64,000 bases of DNA from SBAX01 sp043806315 (GCA_043806315.1 JAZDHF010000266.1:8370-72369), one strand, 5' to 3'. Counted from the stretch's first letter, positions 40,137-49,091 are shown. Translations and numbers: made by a program. Notes: a model not told the origin generated them from the letters alone.

Positions 40137-43100
40137 GGCAGTTGGAAGATCAGCGTCACGATCAGTCCCTTGGTCCCCGTCCCGGCCACGTCCACGTCCA
40201 CGCGGATAATCTGATCCGTCGCCACATCGTCCTTGGTCGCATCGATCACCGCCGCCGCCGCCGCGCTGGTCGTCGAGTTCTCGTTGATGTCGATGGTCAT
40301 TCGAGTCGAAAGCATGTCGTCGCCCACGCCCGAGCAGGCGTTTCCAGTGGCGGCGTAGGCGCAACGAGTGATCTGGACGGTTGGCACGCCCGACGTGCTG
40401 GCGGTGATGACTTGCGCCTTCACGCCCACCAGGTTCATCCCGTTCAGTCCCGGTGGAACTACGGAGTATATCTTCCCGTCGCCGGTGGCAACATCGTCGA
40501 TTGGGCCAAACACTTCCAGTTGAACCGTCCTGGTGCCGAAGATCGTGGAACCAGCGAGGCCGTCCGGCGTCACTGCGAGCGCAGCGGAACTCCCCGCCGT
40601 CGTCTGAGCGGCGTTGGCAAACAGGGGCGTGCTCACCAGTTCCTTGAAGGCTCCCGCTGCCGTGTCCAGTGCGGCATCGTAAGAAATCGCGTAGTCCAGA
40701 CCCGCCAAACAGGCCATGCTGGTCGCGCCATCGGCACCGAATAGTTTCTTCGCCCCGAGCGTGTCGATGTTCAGGGTCGCCGGAGTCCCGGTGCAGTTTA
40801 CGTCGGGCCGGAACTTCAGGGCCATGCCGTTTGTGTAGGCCGTCAGGACGGGCAGCAACGTCGCAGTGAAGACCGTTCCACTGGCGCTGGCTGGGATCGC
40901 CACCGTGTCCGTTCCCGCCTGCCCTTGCGCCCGCGAAAGCATCGTGGCGGTATCGGCGCTCACGGTGGGGTTGCCCGCTTGGAGGTCGCCATTGACCACG
41001 AGTATCCCGGCGCCGGCTTCGAGCGTCCGGCTGACAGTCGTATTGACGGCGACGCGACCTACCATCCCGTTTGAGCCAGGGTCGCCAAGCCCACCGCCGC
41101 CCCCAGATCCACCGCCTCCGCCGGGATACCAGTACGTCCCGTCGAAGACAAGGGAGAGCATTTGGTTCTGAGCAACCGTCTGAGTCTTGGCGATACGTCC
41201 GGCGCCGGACCCGCCCGTGGCCACGCCACCTGGCGCGGCGTTGGTGAACACCAGCGCGATCTCCCGCCCGATCCACCCTCCCGTGATCTTGGTTACGGTG
41301 GTCGTTCCGGTGACTTCGAACGTCGGGTTCATCGGCGCGGCGATGGTGGCTCCCGAGGCGACGGTGCCGATCACGTCGTCGATGCCCTGATTCTCGCTGA
41401 GAACAACCCGAGTCAATGCCCCGCCAACAACCAAAGGAGCCGTGTCGTTATTGTACAGGGAGTTTCCAGAGATCATTCCATCTGTAAGCGCACCAGCAAT
41501 GACAATTCCATACTTCTGGTGGCCGGTACCTGTTGTGTTATAAATCGGACAGTTTGTGACTTGCACTCGCGTAGCGCCGTCTACGATCTGGACGGCCCCT
41601 ATCGCCGCAGTGTTGCTAAGGTTGTTGTCAGTAATCGAGACGCCATTGATTCTGATATATCCAGTGCCCGCATTCTGACCGATCCAAAGACCGTTGATGC
41701 TGCCTCCGGCTATCCATCCCCCTGTGAATTCAATGTCGCCGGCGTTGATCGTGGGTCCGTAAGCGATTGCCACTACGGGGCCAACCGCCGGGAAAGTAAG
41801 TCCCTGAGAGTGGAAATGGCAGTCGTTGAACCGTATCCCGCCAAACGCCCCGGTTCCTGCAATCGTAAGGACGTAACTGCGTGCGCCGTCCACTTGGCAA
41901 CCAACGAACTGAAGGTTTACCGTATAATCTGGCGTAACCGAAGTAACTGCAATCCCCGTATCTCCGGCGAACCCAGAATTGGTGACCCAGACTCCATCTG
42001 CATTGTTGATGATGATTCCGTATTGTAGGACGTTTGCATTCGTAAGCGGATAACCAAACGATAGACTTCGATTAATGTAAGTATTCACAGCCATTCCAGT
42101 AATTTGAATACCGGAGATTGCCTTGTAGGTCATATCCCCGTTCATATACAGGAAATCGTCGATGTTGGAGAAACTGGTGCCGTTCAGGAAAAGCCCATAC
42201 CTGCCATTGAAAATCTGCACGTTGGACACCCTGGCCGTCGTGCCCGTATTGTAAAAGATCCCCGCTCCGCTCGTCGGGATGTTGTTTCCTCCGTGGATCG
42301 ACAGATCCCGAAACCAAACCTCCTTACCCGCGCCCGAAATGAAGAACATATCGCCGGTAGTAAAGTCGGATGCTCGTTGGACCATCCACCCGCCAGGACC
42401 GTGACCCTCGATAGTAATGTTCTTGGAAATGGTAACTGGAGCGTGAAAGTAAATAGGACCAGTGGCTTCCCAGTCCGGTATGGCAATCCGAATTACCGCT
42501 GGCTCTCCTGACGCCTGCACCGCCTCCTGAATCCCTCCCGTCGCGCTGGCGATGTTGAATGCTCCGCTGTGGTTATAGACTGGAATGAATGTGATTGTCC
42601 CTGTTGGGTCCCCGGCGTGACCCGCGCCCCCCGTGATGAGAACCGCCTCCGCCGTGCCGGTCCCCCCGGAGATGTAGAGGTAGTGCGCCGCATCGTCGTG
42701 GTTCACGCCCAACGGCATTGGCGTGAGCGTCACCGTATTCGGCGCTCCGCCGTTCAGGGTCCCGCCCGGAGTCTGCGCGGCGAAGTTATAACGCGAAACC
42801 GAAGTAGCCAGGGTGGTCGCCATCCCAGTGCTCACCACGTCGCCGGTCAGATTCCCCGTGATGCTGGCGGCACTGCCGCTTGCGTTTCCCGAGAGAGTCG
42901 CGGTAAGCGTGCCCGGAACGGTCAGGTTTTGAATCGTGGCGGTTTGGGTTCCCAGGACATAACTCAGGCCGGAGTCTCCGCCGAAGGCCCCGACTTTATT
43001 GAACTGGACGTTGCCGTTCGCTCCGCCCGGAGCGGTAGCCGATCCTCCGCTCAACAGCGTCCAGGTGTCTAGCGACGTGCAACCGAACCAGTTCTGACCC

Positions 43101-43423
43101 GCCGCCGCGTCGGTGTCGAAGAAGACCTGGCCGGGGACGCAAGCCACCGGCGCCGTGACTCCCGCCTTGTGACTGATCGGATGCCAAGCATAGGAGGCTA
43201 CGCCGGTCTGGACGCACTCCCAGAGTTGGGTAGGCACAGTCGCCGGGTTACCCGTCTGGAGATAGTAGGAGTTGACTTCCCCCGAGGCGTCGCAGGAGGC
43301 GGCGGTCGGGGCGGCGGTCCCGTAGGCCGTGATGCGTCCGCTCGCCCCGAACACCTGCGCTCGAATCGGAACCGCCGCCAGCGCCAGAAGCGCCGCCAGA
43401 ACGATGAATCTAGGCATGGTCAC
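40133..43423 (-). CDS. Secreted beta-helix tailspike-like protein, 1096 aa
   Basis: GTG 43423 overlaps the upstream stop (GTGA); ATG 43417 with AAGGGG is the alternative. A signal peptide (MPRFIVLAALLALAAVPIRA before Gln) precedes a small N-terminal domain, then residues about 300-720 form a right-handed beta helix (WFRDLSIHGGNNIPTSGAGI, VQIFNGRYGLFLNGTSFSNI, FNDCHFHSQG, ISGNSLYNNDTAP). The C-terminal part includes a Gly-rich loop and beta strands. The fold is typical of phage spikes that bind or cut polysaccharide. No catalytic residues were assigned. Confidence 0.68.
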   Translation of the reverse strand: MTMPRFIVLAALLALAAVPIRAQVFGASGRITAYGTAAPTAASCDASGEVNSYYLQTGNPATVPTQLWECVQTGVASYAWHPISHKAGVTAPVACVPGQVFFDTDAAAGQNWFGCTSLDTWTLLSGGSATAPGGANGNVQFNKVGAFGGDSGLSYVLGTQTATIQNLTVPGTLTATLSGNASGSAASITGNLTGDVVSTGMATTLATSVSRYNFAAQTPGGTLNGGAPNTVTLTPMPLGVNHDDAAHYLYISGGTGTAEAVLITGGAGHAGDPTGTITFIPVYNHSGAFNIASATGGIQEAVQASGEPAVIRIAIPDWEATGPIYFHAPVTISKNITIEGHGPGGWMVQRASDFTTGDMFFISGAGKEVWFRDLSIHGGNNIPTSGAGIFYNTGTTARVSNVQIFNGRYGLFLNGTSFSNIDDFLYMNGDMTYKAISGIQITGMAVNTYINRSLSFGYPLTNANVLQYGIIINNADGVWVTNSGFAGDTGIAVTSVTPDYTVNLQFVGCQVDGARSYVLTIAGTGAFGGIRFNDCHFHSQGLTFPAVGPVVAIAYGPTINAGDIEFTGGWIAGGSINGLWIGQNAGTGYIRINGVSITDNNLSNTAAIGAVQIVDGATRVQVTNCPIYNTTGTGHQKYGIVIAGALTDGMISGNSLYNNDTAPLVVGGALTRVVLSENQGIDDVIGTVASGATIAAPMNPTFEVTGTTTVTKITGGWIGREIALVFTNAAPGGVATGGSGAGRIAKTQTVAQNQMLSLVFDGTYWYPGGGGGSGGGGGLGDPGSNGMVGRVAVNTTVSRTLEAGAGILVVNGDLQAGNPTVSADTATMLSRAQGQAGTDTVAIPASASGTVFTATLLPVLTAYTNGMALKFRPDVNCTGTPATLNIDTLGAKKLFGADGATSMACLAGLDYAISYDAALDTAAGAFKELVSTPLFANAAQTTAGSSAALAVTPDGLAGSTIFGTRTVQLEVFGPIDDVATGDGKIYSVVPPGLNGMNLVGVKAQVITASTSGVPTVQITRCAYAATGNACSGVGDDMLSTRMTIDINENSTTSAAAAAVIDATKDDVATDQIIRVDVDVAGTGTKGLIVTLIFQLP

Positions 43424-43764
43424 CCCTTCAGGTGCGCCGCCACCAAAGTAAGGATACGGTTGCCCCCTTGGTTGACCGGCACGCCCGTCGTACCGCTTCG
43501 GACCTTGAGATACTTGATCCCCGCGAATTCGGACACCGGCATGACGATGGCCCGAGATACGGCGGTTGCGACGGAGTACTCCGTACCGCTGGCGTCGTAC
43601 AGGTTGTTGTAGGTCACGTTGTCGTCGCTGGACTGGAAGGTAATAACGGCGGCGGTCCAGGCGGCGGGCATGTCGATCCGCGACAACGTGCCGGAACCCA
43701 GATAGACCGCCGCCGACAGACTCTCGCCGTTCAGAATGGTCGCGCTGATGATGTTATTCTGCAT
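43420..43764 (-). CDS. Small virion protein near the capsid gene, 114 aa
   Basis: MQNNIISATILNGESLSAAV with GTLSRIDMPAAWTAAVITFQ, SDDNVTYNNLYD and IKYLKVRSGT. This is a small beta-sandwich family common in phage structural regions, often next to head or tail proteins. AGGAG lies 9 bases before ATG. A UUCG hairpin separates it from the upstream gene. Confidence 0.6.
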   Translation of the reverse strand: MQNNIISATILNGESLSAAVYLGSGTLSRIDMPAAWTAAVITFQSSDDNVTYNNLYDASGTEYSVATAVSRAIVMPVSEFAGIKYLKVRSGTTGVPVNQGGNRILTLVAAHLKG

Positions 43765-43781
43765 CGGGCCGTCTCCTGAAA

Positions 43782-43799
43782 CGGGGGCCGAAGCCCCCG
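43782..43799 (-). other. UUCG tetraloop hairpin
   Basis: On the minus strand CGGGGGC, loop TTCG, GCCCCCG: a 7-bp perfect stem with the very stable UUCG loop, followed by TTTC. It lies between the beta-helix head protein and the small virion protein. It may be an mRNA stabiliser, processing site or partial terminator that sets relative expression. Confidence 0.6.
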
Positions 43800-43812
43800 C
43801 TCGTTGGATTGC

Positions 43813-44829
43813 TTACGCGCCGGTTACCGGCAACATCAATCCGGAACCAGTCGTTGCTACCGGGACACGCCCGCTGGTGTAGACGATGCCCGAAATGCCG
43901 GCCGCAGTCTCCCAGTTGAGCGCTCCCACGTAGGAGCAATTGTCCAGGATGATGTACGGCGAATGCCCCCCGGCGGTCACAGCCAGAGCCTCCAACATGG
44001 TGGCTCCGCCGGCGGCGTTGGTCCCGACGTTGAGGAACAGGCAGTTCCGGAACAGAAGCATCCGGTCGTGACCGGCAGATCCACGTCGCAGGAAGTGGTG
44101 GGTATTCGCCCCGGCCCACGTCAAGATGAGACAGTCCTCAAAGACGTTGCGGGTGGCCAATATCGGACCCGTCAGGGAACCGCCCATGATGATCTCGGCG
44201 TTGTCCGCCGTCCCGCGCGTGATCGTGTCCAGTCCGATGGTGCAACCTTTGAACAGGTTTTCCGAACCCGACAGATACAGACTATAGGCGTCTGCGATGT
44301 CGTTGTTGTCGTGTCCGATCCCGGCGATATGGCAGTTCACGAAGACGTTTCGGTCTCCGGTGACCTTCAAACATCCGGTTGGAAGCGTTCCCGCCACTCC
44401 GGCGTAGAACCCGATGTTCTCGAACCGGCATCCGTCCGCGCTGACGGTGAACAGGTTGCTCGCCGTATCGTAGGTCGAAGCGAATGCGATCCTGGACCGA
44501 TGAGATATCCTCGGCCCGGCGTTCACGCCGATCAGGTGGACGTGATCCTTGGCCCAATCGAGGGTGGCCGATAGATAGTCGGTACACCAGTACGTTCCGG
44601 CGACGTTTCCGCTGGCGTTTCCTTCGGCGTACAAATAAACCACGTCGTTCTGGTTGGCTGTCGCCAACTGCTGCGCTTTGAGCGCCGTCTTGAGCGAGTG
44701 AGTTATGGAGCGACCCTTGTTCCCGTCCAACCCCGTTCGGGGCTTGACGTTAAAGACCTTCCCCTGTGTGTGCATGAACGGGCCGATGAACAGGTTGGCC
44801 TGGCAAATGTCGAGGTTACTGAGTCCCAT
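43813..44829 (-). CDS. Beta-helix protein next to the capsid gene, 338 aa
   Basis: MGLSNLDICQANLFIGPFMH then VVYLYAEGNASGNVAGTYWC, FENIGFYAGVAGTLPTGCLK, VFVNCHIAGIGHD, LFKGCTIGLDTIT, VFEDCLI and LFRNCLFLNVG. The repeated (F/V)xxCxI rungs show a right-handed beta helix. Its place just after the capsid gene fits a capsid decoration protein or fibre. AGGGAG precedes the ATG. Confidence 0.65.
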   Translation of the reverse strand: MGLSNLDICQANLFIGPFMHTQGKVFNVKPRTGLDGNKGRSITHSLKTALKAQQLATANQNDVVYLYAEGNASGNVAGTYWCTDYLSATLDWAKDHVHLIGVNAGPRISHRSRIAFASTYDTASNLFTVSADGCRFENIGFYAGVAGTLPTGCLKVTGDRNVFVNCHIAGIGHDNNDIADAYSLYLSGSENLFKGCTIGLDTITRGTADNAEIIMGGSLTGPILATRNVFEDCLILTWAGANTHHFLRRGSAGHDRMLLFRNCLFLNVGTNAAGGATMLEALAVTAGGHSPYIILDNCSYVGALNWETAAGISGIVYTSGRVPVATTGSGLMLPVTGA

Positions 44830-44856
44830 TTCGATTTCTCCCTATCCCTTGGTTGT

Positions 44857-44876
44857 GGGGCCGGTTGCCCGGCCCC
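44857..44876 (-). other. GNRA tetraloop hairpin after the capsid gene
   Basis: On the minus strand GGGGCCGG, loop GCAA, CCGGCCCC: an 8-bp perfect stem closed by a GNRA loop, 14 bases beyond the capsid stop codon. It lacks a T run. It probably protects the 3' end of the capsid message or slows read-through. Confidence 0.6.
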
Positions 44877-44890
44877 GTAGGCGGATACGG

Positions 44891-45820
44891 TTAGGCGCCG
44901 GGCGTTCCGACCAGTCCGAGGTAATCGGACCAGCCGAACGACTCGGCGTACCACATTGCCGTCTTGGCACTCCGTGTGTCGAAGTCCACGTCGTGCAGGG
45001 TATCCGGTTCCTCGCGCTGGTAGTGCCGGAGTTCGCTGTCCTCCGGCGCGCACACGACGAACCAGGCGTCCGCGTCGGTCAGATAATCCCAGCACCAGAA
45101 GTCGGTGAAGGCCGGGAAACCGTCGCGGTACTGAAGCGCGTTCACGGCTCGGTTAGCCGTGTCGCTACGGTCGCGGGACTTCAGAACTTCGCCCGCGGTG
45201 AATTCCAGGTCGGAGGGGACGACCAGAGCGCGCGGCGGGATTCTCACCCGCTTGCCGGTCTGGTCCTTCATCTGTCGCATCAAGGTCAGGATCAGGCGCA
45301 GGCTGTCGTCGTCGAAGTCGGCGGCGGTGGCCAGGATGTTGCTCTGAGTCCCGCCCGTGTAGACCTGCGGGTGAGTCAGCGAAAACAGCGCCACGCCGTC
45401 CGGACCCGCCGTCGCGCCAGCCGTAAACCCGTTGTTGAACGTTGCCGCGTGCGCGAGTTCGCGGGTCTCCTTGGCGCTCTTGCCGAGTTCGGTCGCCATC
45501 CGCTTGATGATGCCGAACTTGTCGTCCCGGATCAGTTGGTGTGAGGTCTTGAAACCCTTCGCGTAATCCAGGTGCGTATAGGTCTTGTCGAACAACTGCA
45601 CCGGCTGGTCGTAACTGACCGCCGCGCCTTCGTTCAACGTGGTGAACAGTCCCATCCCGCTGATTCCGGTGGTCTGTTCGTTCGACCGGCTAGATGTCAT
45701 CTGCCGGAAAATGCGCTTCCACTGGTCGGGGTATTGGCCGAACTTGCCCATGATTACCTCGTCCAGCATGGGAAGCATCGTGGTGAGTTGCGTGTCGGTG
45801 TACTGAGCTCTTGTCATCAT
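44891..45820 (-). CDS. Major capsid protein (HK97-fold, Mu-like gpT type)
   Basis: 309 aa: MMTRAQYTDTQLTTMLPMLD, then KRIFRQMTSSRSNEQTTGIS, AKGFKTSHQLIRDDKFGIIK, ALFSLTHPQVYTGG, ALVVPSDLEFTAGEVLKSRD and WYAESFGWSDYLGLVG. These match the Mu-type head subunit family. Several hundred copies build the shell. The start has AAAGGAG. Upstream lie decoration and scaffold-like genes, the expected order for a head module. Confidence 0.85.
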   Translation of the reverse strand: MMTRAQYTDTQLTTMLPMLDEVIMGKFGQYPDQWKRIFRQMTSSRSNEQTTGISGMGLFTTLNEGAAVSYDQPVQLFDKTYTHLDYAKGFKTSHQLIRDDKFGIIKRMATELGKSAKETRELAHAATFNNGFTAGATAGPDGVALFSLTHPQVYTGGTQSNILATAADFDDDSLRLILTLMRQMKDQTGKRVRIPPRALVVPSDLEFTAGEVLKSRDRSDTANRAVNALQYRDGFPAFTDFWCWDYLTDADAWFVVCAPEDSELRHYQREEPDTLHDVDFDTRSAKTAMWYAESFGWSDYLGLVGTPGA

Positions 45821-45835
45821 GGTGATCCGTCTCCT

Positions 45836-46357
45836 TTACACACCGACCGTCGCACCGTGCATCCGGTGGCTGTTGAACAGAACCTCGACGCGGCACCAAC
45901 CGCCGTAGGCGTTGTCGGGCACGTTGAGTTTCTGAAGCAGGTGAACGTCGAACGTGGCGGTTTCGGCGGCGCCCGTCTCGTTGATCTCGTGACCCGAGAT
46001 CTGAGTGATAGCCGATCCGGCTCCGGCTACGAGGTCGGCGTTCAACCCCATGTCCGCTTCCGCGAAACCGTCCGTCGCGTTGTTGTCCTGGGCCTCGAAG
46101 ACCACGTAGGGGTCCTCGATGCACAGGTGAGTGGTGGCGGTGAGCGTCGCTCCGTAGTTCAGCGCGACGCCGCTGATAAGCAACGTGTGCGCGCTCAAAC
46201 TCGAATCGATAGTCCCGTCGTTCAGGCGATTGTAAGCGTCCCCGATGAAGATCGCCGGTTCGCTCCCTACCGCCTTACTGCGTTCCGCAAGGATGATGGC
46301 TCCGCCTTGGTAGTGACGGAGGGGCCTCAACCCATGCGGATTGTCCGCATTGGCCAT
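45836..46357 (-). CDS. Capsid decoration/stabilisation-like protein, 173 aa
   Basis: Starts MANADNPHGLRPLRHYQGGA, then FIGDAYNRLNDGT and GYGATL-like strands (VALNYGATLTATTHLCIEDP). The opening MANAxNPxGLRPxRH is typical of small head proteins encoded just before the capsid protein. An AAGGAG site is present. Probably binds the capsid surface. Confidence 0.7.
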   Translation of the reverse strand: MANADNPHGLRPLRHYQGGAIILAERSKAVGSEPAIFIGDAYNRLNDGTIDSSLSAHTLLISGVALNYGATLTATTHLCIEDPYVVFEAQDNNATDGFAEADMGLNADLVAGAGSAITQISGHEINETGAAETATFDVHLLQKLNVPDNAYGGWCRVEVLFNSHRMHGATVGV

Positions 46358-46375
46358 TTGATTCTCCTTTGTGTG

Positions 46376-47119
46376 TTACTCGACTGCGTTACCTCGTCGG
46401 ATGTGAACACCTTCCGCGGCGACCGGCTGGCCGCCGCTGCGGAGAATCTCGCCGGGCCTGATAGCCAAGCCACCTTCGCGAACGAACCGCTCCTGGTTCA
46501 CCTGCATTCTTTCGCCAATCTCTTTTTGCTGAGCGTCGGACTCGGCCTTGTTGCGCGCGCGCCGCTTCGCCGCCATCTCCTCGGGCATCTCGCCCAGGAA
46601 TAGGTTGCGTCCGACCTTTACTAACTCGCCGCGCTTATTCTTGACCGGATTCCACCCACGCAGACCGGCCTGGTTGCATCGCTTCTCGCCGAGAAACCGC
46701 TGAGCCATGCCCGGTTTCGCAAATGCGCTCGCGGTGTCCTTGAGGATGTCCGGATTCTCGAAGTTCTGAAATTCCCGATCCTCGGTAGGGGGACTGTAAG
46801 TTCTCGTTTCCCACTTCTTACCAGTCTCGCTCTCGAATGCCGCGATGCCTTCGTCCGTGTTGCGGAATGCGATCAGCGCCACCTGCTCCGGCGTGAAGTG
46901 CAGGTCGGCGATCAACTTCCCGCCCATGTGACACTGCGCGATGTCGATTTCGCGTTCCATGGAACCTTCCGGGGCGACGAACACTTTCGACTCACCCACG
47001 CCCGCAAAGACCCCGGATTCCCTTCGCGCTTCGCTGCGCGCCTGACGCACCGCCTTCTCCCGCTTGTGGCGTTCCCGCGTCTCCGCCGCTTTCTGCCGCG
47101 CTTCAAGTGTCCAAGCCAT
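46376..47119 (-). CDS. Head-module protein of unknown function, 247 aa
   Basis: The N-terminus is a charged helix (TLEARQKAAETRERHKREKA) and the end is also charged. The middle contains ETGKKWETRTYSPP and RGWNPVKNKRGELVKVGRNL. It sits between scaffold-like and decoration-like genes. It could be an assembly chaperone or minor head protein; no family recognised. Stop and start neighbours overlap as TAATG. Confidence 0.55.
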   Translation of the reverse strand: MAWTLEARQKAAETRERHKREKAVRQARSEARRESGVFAGVGESKVFVAPEGSMEREIDIAQCHMGGKLIADLHFTPEQVALIAFRNTDEGIAAFESETGKKWETRTYSPPTEDREFQNFENPDILKDTASAFAKPGMAQRFLGEKRCNQAGLRGWNPVKNKRGELVKVGRNLFLGEMPEEMAAKRRARNKAESDAQQKEIGERMQVNQERFVREGGLAIRPGEILRSGGQPVAAEGVHIRRGNAVE

Positions 47120-48018
47120 TACTGGAACCTCCCTTGCGTGTCGCGTCCGGGTCGGTAGACCATGCGGGGACCCCGCGCCATTCGCTTGAGAAGAGCCTCC
47201 TCGGAAATGTCCGGGCCGCCGCCCGCCTGATTGAACTTCCGCATCATGTCCTTGGCTTCGTCGTCAAGGGCGATGGGTTTGTCGTCCGAGAACTCGCCGC
47301 CGCCATAGCGTCCCGTATCGCCCGCTTGCGCCGCGATACGAGTGCGGCGCTCGGCTTCGGTCTCTTTCGGTTTCCTGGCTTCCGCGATCTCGAAGGCGGC
47401 CTTCAGCCGCGCCGTTGCGGTCTTGACCGCGATCTTGATGGCGGCGGGGCTTTTGGCAAGGGACTTGTCGAGCGAGATCATTTCCTGATAGTCCTTCTGG
47501 GTCTCCCTGAAGAGTTCGCTCGACTCGTTCTCCAAATCCGGGTATTTGGCAATCAGTTGAGCGTGACTCGTGGCACTTCCGATCTTGGCGTCAACCCTGG
47601 CTTGAATAGTCTCTTCGATGTCCTTCGCCGGCAGGTATCCGCGTTTCGCCATGTACTCGTCGATGGCCTTGGACCCGACCGTGGCGAGTTTGTTCACGAA
47701 CTTATCGGGATCTTCGTCCTCGTCTGGTTCGGCCGGGGCCGCCTTCGTTCGTTTGGCCGGCGGCTCGTCCTCATCGCCCCTGGGCGCAGTGACGCCTTGG
47801 GCTTTGTTGTACCAGTGCAGGGCGCTTTGGTTCAGTTCCTCGATCTGCCTGTTCTTTTCCGCGAGTTCGGTCTCGTAATCGCGGGCGGGTTTGCCGTCGG
47901 GCTTCGCGTCGGCCTTGACAGCGGGTTTCTTGTCGGGTTCGCCGCCCGGCGGTTTGCCGGAGTCGGGAACGGGTGGAGATGCGGCGTCTGGACCGCCGAC
48001 AATCTCGGGATCGGGCAT
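47119..48018 (-). CDS. Scaffold-like protein, 299 aa
   Basis: The N-terminal 100 residues are Pro/Lys/Asp/Glu-rich and disordered; the middle is helical and charged (YETELAEKNRQIEELNQSAL, DKFVNKLATVGSKAIDEYMA) and the C-terminus is basic (RMARGPRMVYRPGRDTQGRF). Composition and position before the capsid gene fit a head scaffolding protein. An AAAGGTG site precedes the ATG. Confidence 0.65.
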   Translation of the reverse strand: MPDPEIVGGPDAASPPVPDSGKPPGGEPDKKPAVKADAKPDGKPARDYETELAEKNRQIEELNQSALHWYNKAQGVTAPRGDEDEPPAKRTKAAPAEPDEDEDPDKFVNKLATVGSKAIDEYMAKRGYLPAKDIEETIQARVDAKIGSATSHAQLIAKYPDLENESSELFRETQKDYQEMISLDKSLAKSPAAIKIAVKTATARLKAAFEIAEARKPKETEAERRTRIAAQAGDTGRYGGGEFSDDKPIALDDEAKDMMRKFNQAGGGPDISEEALLKRMARGPRMVYRPGRDTQGRFQ

Positions 48019-48116
48019 AGGTTCACCTTTCGTATTGATTTGGACTGCCAGCGGGAATATCGGCAGGGGAAATGTGAAAGCCTATCGCGGGAAAGGACTA
48101 AGGGGCGTTACGGGGA

Positions 48117-48458
48117 CTACTTCAATCCGCGAATGTGGCCGTACTGAGTGCTGCCGTACAAATCCCTCCGTTTGGGTTCGTACTTCGCGGAACAGGGGAG
48201 ACACAACACTTGCAGAATGGCATCCTTGTAGTGGAGTTTCATACGGACTTCGGGATTGACTTGCTTCAGGTGGGCAAACGTAACGCCGCACTCCTGACAA
48301 CCGCGCGGCGGGTTCAGGCAAAGTACCTTCAATGCTTTGTTGTGGCGCTCATGACATGCCCAACACAGGTAACCCGAGCGAACGTCGCCTATTAGTTCGC
48401 GCGGATCTATGTAGTGCGAACACAATTTACACCGCTTGCCGAAGATGATGACGGGCAT
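48117..48458 (-). CDS. Zinc-ribbon protein in the head module, 113 aa
   Basis: MPVIIFGKRCKLCSHYI gives CxxC, LCWACHERHNK gives CxxCH, GCQECGVTF gives CxxC, and LCLPCS gives CxxC: four knuckles, so two zinc ribbons. This is the layout of small HNH-like or DNA-binding proteins near packaging genes, but a catalytic His-Asn-His was not confirmed. Confidence 0.6.
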   Translation of the reverse strand: MPVIIFGKRCKLCSHYIDPRELIGDVRSGYLCWACHERHNKALKVLCLNPPRGCQECGVTFAHLKQVNPEVRMKLHYKDAILQVLCLPCSAKYEPKRRDLYGSTQYGHIRGLK

Positions 48459-48464
48459 GGTCAG

Positions 48465-48539
48465 TTACTTCTTCTTACAGGGCCTCGGCGGACGCTTCGG
48501 CGGAACTATTGCCTTCGGATATGCGGCCCGAGTCATCAT
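48465..48539 (-). CDS. 24-aa Pro/Lys peptide
   Basis: MMTRAAYPKAIVPPKRPPRP followed by CKKK. It overlaps the 44-aa gene as ATGATGA and stops 6 bases before the zinc-ribbon gene. It is the third consecutive tiny, Pro/Lys-rich reading frame ending in Lys repeats. Existence as a protein is uncertain. Confidence 0.35.
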   Translation of the reverse strand: MMTRAAYPKAIVPPKRPPRPCKKK

Positions 48540-48670
48540 TTCTTCTTCGCTCCTCCCTTCCCCGCCGGAGGTTTCGCCATCGGCGGTTTCGGTACGCCAC
48601 CGGACTTCGCCCATGGCGGAATCCATGCGGGTTTCGTCGGTCTCGGAGCCGACTTCGGCGCTGGTTTCAT
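48536..48670 (-). CDS. 44-aa Pro/Lys-rich protein
   Basis: MKPAPKSAPRPTKPAWIPPW followed by AKSGGVPKPPMAKPPAGKGG and AKKK. A GAGGAG site precedes ATG 48670, which overlaps the previous stop as ATGA. Highly basic and disordered. Could bind nucleic acid or act as a small assembly factor; unknown. Confidence 0.5.
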   Translation of the reverse strand: MKPAPKSAPRPTKPAWIPPWAKSGGVPKPPMAKPPAGKGGAKKK

Positions 48671-48837
48671 TTTCGTTTCTCTCCTCGTTTGATTACCGCG
48701 TTCGCCCGCCGAATCGCGGACCCTTCACTCGCTCCCTTGGCGAGTAGACGATCAGCGATGTGCGCCCACTGGCGCTGTTCCTCCGGCGTGTCGGCTTTCT
48801 TGGTATGCGACTTTGCCTGCGACGGTTTCCAGGGCAT
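48667..48837 (-). CDS. Small conserved phage protein, 56 aa
   Basis: MPWKPSQAKSHTKKADTPEE followed by QRQWAHIADRLLAKGASEGS. The MPWKPxxAxxHTKKA...AxxxQRQWAHIAN pattern is very common in phage and prophage genomes; role unknown. The start overlaps the upstream stop (TAATG). Confidence 0.7.
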   Translation of the reverse strand: MPWKPSQAKSHTKKADTPEEQRQWAHIADRLLAKGASEGSAIRRANAVIKRGEKRK

Positions 48838-49091
48838 TACTTACCCCCCTCTTTCAACTGCTCGGCGATCTCTTCTATAAGGATACGCGGGGCCTGCAAA
48901 GCCAACCTCAGCCCATCGCGTTTCCCTCTAGCTTCCCGCACCACGTCCCAGTTCGGGGCCTTGTGCTCCTCGTCGGCGGCGCGAAGTTCCAGCGACTCCA
49001 GTTTGCGGACGATCAGCGCCCATCCCGCACTGGCGAGGACCTGTTCGAGGTGCTGGAGTTCGATGGCGGTGGTGCGGATCGGCAGGTTCAT
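48837..49091 (-). CDS. Hypothetical helical protein, 84 aa
   Basis: MNLPIRTTAIELQHLEQVLA followed by SAGWALIVRKLESLELRAAD; helical throughout, with a C-terminal ILIEEIAEQLKEGGK. It overlaps the portal gene end by ATGA and is thus part of the head module. Role unknown. Confidence 0.6.
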   Translation of the reverse strand: MNLPIRTTAIELQHLEQVLASAGWALIVRKLESLELRAADEEHKAPNWDVVREARGKRDGLRLALQAPRILIEEIAEQLKEGGK

